Assembly (NCBI GenBank): GCA_934476025.1
Contig: CAKSNI010000020.1
Location: 1-10,516, forward strand
Length of the DNA stretch: 10,516 nt
DNA from: an uncultured Eubacteriales bacterium
Lineage (GTDB): Bacteria; Bacillota; Clostridia; Oscillospirales; Acutalibacteraceae
Reading direction: 5' to 3'
The number at the start of each line of letters is the position of its first letter. Position 1 is the first letter of the stretch. The notes beneath the pieces are model-generated. The model had not been told where the DNA came from, did no database searches, and was given only the letters and a program-made list of their open reading frames with translations. The position numbers and the translations under genes are program-made. Shown here piece by piece: positions 6,197 through 10,516 of this stretch.

Positions 6197-6970
6197 ATGC
6201 CGAAAATCTATCTTTCTCCCGCCATGCATCGCTGGAATCCCTGTGCCATTGAAGGCATGGATGAAACCACCGAAAACAACGCCTACTGTGACCGGCTGGA
6301 GCCCTATCTGGCTGCCTGTGGATTCGCCGTTCGCCGGGGTGTTCGGCGCACGCCGAAATCCGATGAGGACGGCAACGCCATTATGATTCAGAATGTTCGG
6401 GAATCCAACGAGTTCGGTGCCGATCTGCACTATGTCAGCCACACCAATGCCGCGGATGGAACGGTGCGCGGTTACCGGCCGATCATCTATCCGACCGACA
6501 ATGCCGACGGAGAACGACTGGCCGCCATTTTGCTGCAAAAGCGTTCCCAAATCTACGACGGCCCGATTCAGCTGGATCGGCGCTCCGATCTTTATGAACT
6601 GAGCCACACCAACGCCGTTGCGTACTATGAAGAACACGTTTTTCACGACAATTACAACGACGACCTTTGGTTCCACGAAAACATGGAACAAATTGCGCGG
6701 AAAACCGCCGAAGGAATCTGCGAATATTTCTCGGTTCCCTTTGTGGACCCGTATGCCGAAGAAAAACCGCCGGATTCAGACCCCGGTTCCGATTCTCATC
6801 CAAAACCGCCCGTCGAACCGCCGCCGGAACCCGGGACCGGTTCTACCCCGCAGCCGGAGCCCCAACCCGAAACACCGGTTCCGCCCTCGGCCGATCCGCC
6901 CCCGAAGCCGTTTTGGCTTGCGTTGCTGCAAGGCATTATCCGGCTTTTTACCCGGCTTTTTCAAAAATAG
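6197..6970 (+). CDS. N-acetylmuramoyl-L-alanine amidase (Amidase_3), CwlC-like without signal peptide
   Basis: A 257-residue zinc amidase expected to cut the bond between N-acetylmuramate and L-alanine in peptidoglycan. Amidase_3 features: beta-strand start PKIYLSP with His11, a Glu in the helix 23-26 (E26 is my best choice for ligand), SNEFGADLHYVSHTNAA with zinc ligand His82, and catalytic Glu146 in YYEEHVFHDN, matching the usual E-x-G-F. Residues about 170-237 are a proline/glutamate-rich linker and 238-257 form a hydrophobic, Arg/Lys-studded helix (FWLALLQGIIRLFTRLFQK). There is no signal peptide, so it would act after lysis, through a holin-like route, or in the mother cell as for B. subtilis CwlC, which has similar length. 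The ATG has AAGGAGG (6182-6188) 8 nt upstream. Its stop overlaps the end of the convergent AraC-type gene. Amidase assignment is strong; the sporulation role is inferred. Confidence 0.87.
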   Translation: MPKIYLSPAMHRWNPCAIEGMDETTENNAYCDRLEPYLAACGFAVRRGVRRTPKSDEDGNAIMIQNVRESNEFGADLHYVSHTNAADGTVRGYRPIIYPTDNADGERLAAILLQKRSQIYDGPIQLDRRSDLYELSHTNAVAYYEEHVFHDNYNDDLWFHENMEQIARKTAEGICEYFSVPFVDPYAEEKPPDSDPGSDSHPKPPVEPPPEPGTGSTPQPEPQPETPVPPSADPPPKPFWLALLQGIIRLFTRLFQK

Positions 6971-7833
6971 CCCTGTTTGAATTCCCCGATGCCCCGACGG
7001 TACGCCGTCGGGGTAACGCCGACATACCGGTGAAACAACCGGGTGAAATAATACGGATTATCATAGGACAAAGCAGCTGAAATATCCCCGATGGAATCTT
7101 CACTGTTGATCAACATGGAACAGGCTTCGGCCATTTTGGCCCGATGAATATATTCTGCCGACGGCATATGCAGATTTTCCCGAAAAAGGCGGGCAATATA
7201 CGACGGGGAAACCCGGAATTCACGGCTCAGTGACGAAAGCGAGAGCGATTGGCAGATATGATCCCGGATGTACTGTATCATCTGTTGAAGCGTTTCGTTT
7301 TTCTCTTCCGGGGCATTTTCGTTACTCAGCAGAATACAGGCCTCGCGAAACAACGCATCCAGCATCAGTTTTTCCCGTTGCACCTGGAAAATCCGCAACC
7401 GGTAAATTCGCTCCATCAACGGCCAGATTTGCTGGCTTTGCTGTGCGTGGTTGAGAAAGTCAATCTGAATAACCGAAGGGGCTTCGCTAAATCCCAGGTA
7501 GGAATAAGCAAACTGCCCCTTGGGCAGAACGGTATCAATCAGCGGCCAGTTTCCGTTTCCGGCATTCGGAACCGGTTCTGCCGAAAAATGAAATACAAAA
7601 TACGAACAGCCTTCGCTTTTCAACGGCCGATAAAAGGTATTGGCCGGAACCAGAAAAGCGTCTTTTTTTTGAACATGAAAGATTTCCTGCCCAATCTGCA
7701 TATCCACGCTGCCCTCGGTCAAAAAAGTCAGAATATGCTCCGGCCGGGTTCTGCCGGGATGCCAGTACCCCTCCGTCTTTTTTACAAACCCGTAAAAGCG
7801 AACCCGAAAGTTCCGATCTATATTGAAATACAA
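6961..7833 (-). CDS. AraC-family transcriptional regulator
   Basis: Cytoplasmic DNA-binding protein of 290 residues counted from TTG. The N-terminal half (about 1-165) is a cupin-like sensor domain, with HPGRTRPEHILTFLTEG near residues 25-41. The C-terminal 110 residues carry two helix-turn-helix motifs (about 197-221 and 247-272) and the AraC signature YDNPYYFTRLFHRYVGVTPTAYRR. Start choice: GTG at 7842 is also in frame, but it lies inside GAGGTGAT (7838-7845), a perfect match to the 16S anti-Shine-Dalgarno; that site is ideally placed for TTG at 7833-7831. The gene is divergent from the GH28-like gene, and a 21-bp-period direct repeat lies between them, so it most likely regulates that gene and itself. 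Effector is probably a sugar, inferred from the neighbours. It overlaps the amidase gene by 10 bp at its 3' end. Confidence 0.93.
   Translation of the reverse strand: MYFNIDRNFRVRFYGFVKKTEGYWHPGRTRPEHILTFLTEGSVDMQIGQEIFHVQKKDAFLVPANTFYRPLKSEGCSYFVFHFSAEPVPNAGNGNWPLIDTVLPKGQFAYSYLGFSEAPSVIQIDFLNHAQQSQQIWPLMERIYRLRIFQVQREKLMLDALFREACILLSNENAPEEKNETLQQMIQYIRDHICQSLSLSSLSREFRVSPSYIARLFRENLHMPSAEYIHRAKMAEACSMLINSEDSIGDISAALSYDNPYYFTRLFHRYVGVTPTAYRRGIGEFKQGYF
6992..7013. other. Perfect 9-bp GC-rich hairpin inside the AraC-type coding end
   Basis: CCCCGACGG (6992-7000) and CCGTCGGGG (7005-7013) form a perfect stem around a TACG tetraloop, 22 bases after the amidase stop. Neither strand has a T-run after it, so it is not a standard intrinsic terminator. 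It may act as a 3' end stabiliser or weak terminator for the convergent transcripts. It also encodes the conserved TPTAYRR segment of the AraC family, which limits how freely it could arise. Confidence 0.5.
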
Positions 7834-7837
7834 TGGT

Positions 7838-7845
7838 ATCACCTC
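7838..7845 (-). promoter_or_regulatory. Ribosome binding site GAGGTGAT deciding a TTG start
   Basis: The minus strand reads GAGGTGAT followed by ACCA and then TTG. This is an 8-base match to the complement of the 16S rRNA 3' end. The alternative GTG start would lie within it and have no site of its own. The predicted transcription start is near 7845, so the site would sit at the extreme 5' end of the mRNA. Confidence 0.65.
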
Positions 7846-7851
7846 GCTTGT

Positions 7852-7880
7852 ATTCTATCACATTTCTCGGTGCAGTTCAA
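7852..7880 (-). promoter_or_regulatory. Promoter of the AraC-type regulator gene
   Basis: On the minus strand: -35 TTGAAC (7875-7880), 17-bp spacer, extended -10 TGATAGAAT with TAGAAT at 7852-7857. The -35 hexamer lies within one copy of the direct repeat 7874-7881, which points to autorepression by occlusion. Confidence 0.72.
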
Positions 7881-7902
7881 TATCGTATTAGAATAGTTCA
7901 AT
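7874..7902. promoter_or_regulatory. Direct repeat AGTTCAAT with 21-bp period, probable AraC-type operator
   Basis: AGTTCAAT occurs at 7874-7881 and again at 7895-7902, exactly 21 bp (two helical turns) apart. AraC-family proteins bind direct half-sites at this kind of spacing. One copy covers the regulator gene's -35; the other ends 7 bp before the GH28-like gene's -35. The arrangement fits repression of the regulator and activation of the GH28-like gene. Binding is inferred. Confidence 0.65.
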
Positions 7903-7909
7903 GTTATTA

Positions 7910-7937
7910 TTGCTTTTTTCTTTTTTCCGACTATACT
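7910..7937 (+). promoter_or_regulatory. Promoter of the GH28-like gene
   Basis: TTGCTT (7910-7915), a 16-bp spacer and TATACT (7932-7937) make a moderate sigma-A promoter, with transcription starting near 7944. The weak -35 and short spacer, and the repeat copy at 7895-7902 centred about 45 bp upstream of the start, suit activation by the divergent AraC-type protein. Confidence 0.6.
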
Positions 7938-7953
7938 GGAAAAGAAAAACCAC

Positions 7954-7981
7954 CCGGGTTGGCCCAAAGCCGGAGGCCCGG
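7954..7981 (+). other. Leader hairpin before the GH28-like gene
   Basis: In the 60-nt leader, CCGGG (7954-7958) can pair with CCCGG (7977-7981), and TTGGC (7959-7963) with GCCGG (7969-7973) using two G-U pairs, leaving a CCAAA loop and an AGG bulge. It ends 6 nt before the ribosome site AAAGGA (7988-7993). It could influence translation or mRNA stability; no known riboswitch is recognised. Confidence 0.4.
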
Positions 7982-8003
7982 CAAGAGAAAGGAATCACCG
8001 ATT

Positions 8004-9284
8004 ATGATTTTTGATATTCGCGATTACGGTGCCGTCGGAGATGCTTCCACCCTGAACACGCGGGCCATTCAGGCCGCCATCGACGCCTGCCATGAAGCCG
8101 GAGGCGGCCGGGTTCTGGTCAGCGGCGGCACCTATAAATTCGGTTCCATCAGGCTGAAAAGCAATGTTGATCTACATTTGGCAGCCGACGGCGTTCTTTT
8201 CGGATCGGAACGGTGCGAGGATTTTCCGGAACCGGAACAGATGTCCCATGTCAACCGGGTTATGCTCCCACGGGAGCGCGGAGCTTCCATGATTTTTGCC
8301 GAAGAGGCGGAAAACATTTCCCTTTCCGGAATGGGGCGCATTGACTGCAACGGAAAAAGCTTTGTAGTAAAACGGGAACCGACCTACAAAGGCTGGGGCT
8401 ATACCCGGATTGATGCCCCCACGCCGCCGCGGGTAGTTTTCTTTACCGGTTGCAAAAATGTACGGATCAGCGATATTACCATGACCAATCAGCCGGCCGG
8501 ATGGTCCTACTGGATTCACGACTGCGATTATGTTTCCTTTGACCGTTGCAAAATTTATGCCGAAGTGGATTATCCGAACAACGACGGCATTCACATCAAC
8601 GCCAGTCGCAATGTCACGGTTTCCAACTGCGATATCACCTGCGGCGACGACTGTTTGGTTATTCGCGCCAACAACTCCTCTTTAAAGGAGAACAAGGTCT
8701 GCGAAAAGGTTTGTGCCACCAACTGCAACCTAACCAGCTGGTCCGGCGGTATCCGTGTTGGCTGGATCAATGACGGGGTGATCCGCAACTGTTCTTTTTC
8801 CAATCTGGTGATGACCGATACTTCGGTCGGCATCAGCCTGCTGTTGCCCGGGCGGGGAGAAAAGCGCCTGCCGGACGAAGGCCGTCAGGCAACCCTGATT
8901 GAAAACATCTCCTTCAACAACATCATCATGGACCGGAACAACTCCAATCCGATTCTCATCCATTTATATGATGCCGAATGCACCAAAATCGAAGCCGTTC
9001 GGAATCTGTATTTTTCGAATATCCACGCCCGTGCCGGAGAGCATCCTTATCTGCTCGGCAGAAAATCCAACATCGTGGAAAACATCTACTTCAACGACTG
9101 TTCGTTTGAACGGGTCGGGAAGGTGGACCTGTGCCATGGGGCCAAGGGTGTTTGGCGGGAATTTGTCAAAGAAGATACCGGCAGCATCGAGATGAAGTTT
9201 GTCCGCAATGTTGTGATGAACAACACCGTCTTTTCCAATGCCGAAGAATTCGGTGTAGTGGAATTGCGGGATAAAAAGCAGTAA
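8004..9284 (+). CDS. GH28-like (polygalacturonase-related) right-handed beta-helix protein
   Basis: A 426-residue protein of the pectin-lyase fold. The N-terminus DIRDYGAVGDASTLNTRAIQAAIDAC with GGGRVLVSGGTY is the classic opening of GH28 and related beta-helix enzymes. Beta-helix coils run from about 95 to 415 with repeated N-x-x-[FI]-x-[ND]-C patterns. GH28 catalytic acids are present: Asp194 in NNDGI (family NTD) and Asp215-Asp216 in CGDDC. The usual Gly-His and Arg-Ile-Lys motifs are not evident; the equivalent places read SGGIRVGW (247-254) and VGISLLL (275-281). No signal peptide, so it probably acts inside the cell on small oligosaccharides. Start chosen at ATG 8004 (AAAGGA 10 nt upstream); the frame is open back to 7833 but that part lies in the promoter. 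Linkage to the AraC-type regulator suggests a carbohydrate inducer. Exact substrate unknown. Confidence 0.85.
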   Translation: MIFDIRDYGAVGDASTLNTRAIQAAIDACHEAGGGRVLVSGGTYKFGSIRLKSNVDLHLAADGVLFGSERCEDFPEPEQMSHVNRVMLPRERGASMIFAEEAENISLSGMGRIDCNGKSFVVKREPTYKGWGYTRIDAPTPPRVVFFTGCKNVRISDITMTNQPAGWSYWIHDCDYVSFDRCKIYAEVDYPNNDGIHINASRNVTVSNCDITCGDDCLVIRANNSSLKENKVCEKVCATNCNLTSWSGGIRVGWINDGVIRNCSFSNLVMTDTSVGISLLLPGRGEKRLPDEGRQATLIENISFNNIIMDRNNSNPILIHLYDAECTKIEAVRNLYFSNIHARAGEHPYLLGRKSNIVENIYFNDCSFERVGKVDLCHGAKGVWREFVKEDTGSIEMKFVRNVVMNNTVFSNAEEFGVVELRDKKQ

Positions 9285-9298
9285 GACTTCCGCTTCCG

Positions 9299-9318
9299 GG
9301 CAGCCTTTTCAAGGTGCC
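9299..9318 (+). other. Small hairpin just after the GH28-like gene
   Basis: GGCA (9299-9302) pairs with TGCC (9315-9318) and CCTT (9304-9307) with AAGG (9311-9314) around a 3-base loop, with G9303 bulged. There is no T-run after it, so it is more likely a processing or stability element than a terminator. Confidence 0.3.
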
Positions 9319-9371
9319 AAAGCAGCCGATATACCAAAAAAGATCGAAGAGTATACCGATTTACAGATTGT

Positions 9372-9412
9372 GGGTCGTCCCTTTTTAGGGGCGGCCCTGT
9401 TCTTTCTGGTTC
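9372..9412 (+). terminator. Intrinsic terminator of the GH28-like transcript
   Basis: GGGTCGTCCC (9372-9381) pairs with GGGGCGGCCC (9388-9397) over 10 bp with two G-U pairs and a TTTTTA loop, followed by T-rich TGTTCTTTCTGGTTC. It separates the GH28-like gene from the solute-binding protein gene. The T-tract is interrupted, so efficiency may be moderate. Confidence 0.7.
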
Positions 9413-9444
9413 TTTCGATAAGAACTATTTTTCATTAACCGGTT

Positions 9445-9460
9445 TGTATTTTTTTATACA
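9445..9460. promoter_or_regulatory. Inverted repeat TGTAT-N6-ATACA, candidate operator
   Basis: A perfect 5-bp dyad with a 6-T spacer lies about 43 bp upstream of the -10 of the solute-binding protein gene. It could be a regulator site. It is short and in AT-rich DNA, so chance cannot be excluded. Confidence 0.25.
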
Positions 9461-9478
9461 CACTGAATAAAAAATCAC

Positions 9479-9508
9479 ATTTCATTTTCCGCTTTTCTCT
9501 TCTATAAT
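9479..9508 (+). promoter_or_regulatory. Promoter of the solute-binding protein gene
   Basis: A perfect TATAAT at 9503-9508 sits about 50 nt before the start codon. The -35 candidates at 16-18 bp (ATTTCA or TTTCAT, near 9479-9485) are poor. A strong -10 with weak -35 suggests activator control or dependence on the AT-rich upstream DNA. Confidence 0.6.
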
Positions 9509-9557
9509 AAGGACAACGACAGCAAAGGTCGTAAATCAAAACGGAGGTACAATCACC

Positions 9558-10516
9558 ATGAAAAAGATGCTTACCATTCTTCTGGCGCTGGCGCTGGTTC
9601 TCGGGCTGACCGCCTGCGGGAATGCAACTGCGGGAGGAAAAGACGGCGAAGTTTCCGTCTTTTATTACACCTACAGCGACACCTATATTTCCAGCGTCCG
9701 CACGGCGATGGACAAACTGCTCAAAGACGCCGGGGTTGGTTTCCAGAACTATGACGCCAACGGGAATCAGACCACCCAGACCGAACAGGTTACCACTGCC
9801 ATCGCAAAAGGTTCCCGGGCTTTGATCGTCAATGTGGTGGACACCGGTTCCAACGATGCCGCTCAAAACATTGTGGATCTGGCCAAAGCCAAAAATATTC
9901 CGGTTATTTTCTTCAACCGTTCGGTAGATGAATCGGTTGTCAGCAGCTATGAAAAATGCGTATTTGTCGGAACCGATTATGAAATGGCCGGCCATATGCA
10001 GGGCGAAATGATCGGAAAATATCTGGTAGAACATTTTGCTTCGCTGGATCTCAACGGCGACGGAAAAATCAGCTATGTCATGTTCAAAGGCCAGGAAGGC
10101 AACATGGAAGCCATTGCCCGTACCCAGTACGGTGTGGAAGATGCCGATAAGGTTCTGACCGCAGCCGGCAAAGAAAAACTTTCCTTCTATGATCCGTCCA
10201 ACTCCAACAAATATCTGGTAGACCAGGACGGTCTGTGGTCCTCGGCAGCCGCTACCAACTATATGTCCACCATTCTGGCTCAGTACAGTGAATCCAACAA
10301 CAACATGGTGGAATTGGTTATTGCCAACAACGATGATATGGCGCTGGGCGCTATTTCCGCTCTGCAGGGTGCCGGTTACAACAAAGACGGTGCAAAGGTT
10401 ATTCCGGTATTCGGGGTTGACGCCACCGATGCCGCCAAAGAAGCCATCAAGAGCGGCAGCATGATCGGAAGCATCAAGCAGGATGCCGAAGGCATGGCCA
10501 CCGTGATCACCACCAT
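9558..10516 (+). CDS. mglB: MglB-like galactose/glucose ABC transporter substrate-binding lipoprotein, 3' end cut off
   Basis: Extracellular sugar receptor for an ABC importer. The signal peptide ends in lipobox LTAC with Cys20 as the lipid anchor. The body (30-319, open to the window edge) is a type I periplasmic-binding fold. Markers shared with E. coli MglB include YSDTY (Asp41 and Tyr43 for Asp14 and Phe16), FFN (Asn120), the calcium loop DLNGDGKIS (Asp164, Asn166, Asp168), Trp227, VIANND (Asn258) and PVFGVDA (Asp288). The MglB sugar contacts His152 and Asp154 appear as Asn182 and Glu184, while the Arg is kept (Arg188), so specificity may differ. The ATG has GGAGGT (9543-9548) 9 nt upstream. 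Partner ATPase and permease genes would be expected just beyond the window. The terminator before it makes it a separate unit from the GH28-like gene. Family is sure; the symbol is by similarity. Confidence 0.9.
   Translation, partial: MKKMLTILLALALVLGLTACGNATAGGKDGEVSVFYYTYSDTYISSVRTAMDKLLKDAGVGFQNYDANGNQTTQTEQVTTAIAKGSRALIVNVVDTGSNDAAQNIVDLAKAKNIPVIFFNRSVDESVVSSYEKCVFVGTDYEMAGHMQGEMIGKYLVEHFASLDLNGDGKISYVMFKGQEGNMEAIARTQYGVEDADKVLTAAGKEKLSFYDPSNSNKYLVDQDGLWSSAAATNYMSTILAQYSESNNNMVELVIANNDDMALGAISALQGAGYNKDGAKVIPVFGVDATDAAKEAIKSGSMIGSIKQDAEGMATVITT

Noticed and set aside
6074..6691. Minus-strand open frame of 205 codons opposite the amidase gene
   Set aside because: The plus-strand frame has Amidase_3 residues in the right order and a strong ribosome site. 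The antisense frame has neither.
6992..7013. Intrinsic terminator for the amidase or AraC-type gene
   Set aside because: The stem is perfect, but no T-run follows on either strand, so it is listed only as a hairpin.
7834..7842. GTG at 7842 as the start of the AraC-type gene
   Set aside because: The GTG is part of the best ribosome site (GAGGTGAT), which is correctly spaced for the TTG three codons later. It remains a fallback.
7833..8003. A 57-codon N-terminal extension of the GH28-like gene
   Set aside because: The frame is open, but the stretch holds the -35/-10, operator repeat and leader. The family N-terminus (DYGAVGD) begins right after ATG 8004.

Overview
The window looks like part of a Gram-positive, probably spore-forming, Firmicutes (Clostridia) chromosome of intermediate GC. 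The grounds are strong AGGAGG-type ribosome sites, a Bce-type peptide-antibiotic module, an MglB-type lipoprotein solute-binding protein, and a signal-less Amidase_3 protein resembling the mother-cell amidase CwlC. An Oscillospiraceae/Ruminococcaceae-like gut clostridium is a guess from style, not proven. No tRNA, rRNA, CRISPR array, IS element or phage gene was seen. No gene-free stretch exceeds 300 bases; the longest are 9285-9557, 5962-6196, 7834-8003 and 2469-2577.

Region 1 (1-6025, minus strand) is a five-gene antimicrobial-peptide sensing and detoxification block. In transcription order it holds a membrane-anchored propeller-like/C39-type cysteine peptidase fusion, an OmpR-family response regulator, a BceS-type histidine kinase, a BceA-type ABC ATPase and a BceB-type permease cut by the window edge. 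The first three genes are tightly packed behind a near-consensus housekeeping promoter (TTGACT-N17-TACAAT). The transporter pair has its own promoter: a perfect TATAAT with no recognisable -35, and upstream a TGACA-N4-TGTAA dyad matching the known BceR-type operator. The inferred logic is a constitutive sensor plus protease and an inducible transporter. The peptidase fusion is the least familiar part; it sits where some nisin-resistance loci carry the NSR protease.

Region 2 (6026-6970, plus strand) is a divergent gene for a 257-residue N-acetylmuramoyl-L-alanine amidase. It lacks a signal peptide and ends in a proline-rich linker and a basic, hydrophobic helix. Its leader has a sigma-K-like promoter match and a long stem-loop near the predicted mRNA 5' end. 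It converges on and overlaps by 10 bp the next gene.

Region 3 (6961-9284) is a divergent sugar-type locus: an AraC-family regulator (minus strand, probable TTG start) and a GH28-like right-handed beta-helix protein (plus strand). Between them lies an 8-bp direct repeat with a 21-bp period. One copy covers the araC-type -35 and the other abuts the GH28-like -35, which suggests autorepression plus activation. The GH28-like protein keeps three acidic residues but appears to lack the usual His and the Arg-Lys pair.

Region 4 (9285-10516, plus strand) has a terminator, then a promoter and a galactose/glucose-type (MglB-like) lipoprotein solute-binding protein that runs off the window. It may begin a sugar ABC transport operon.
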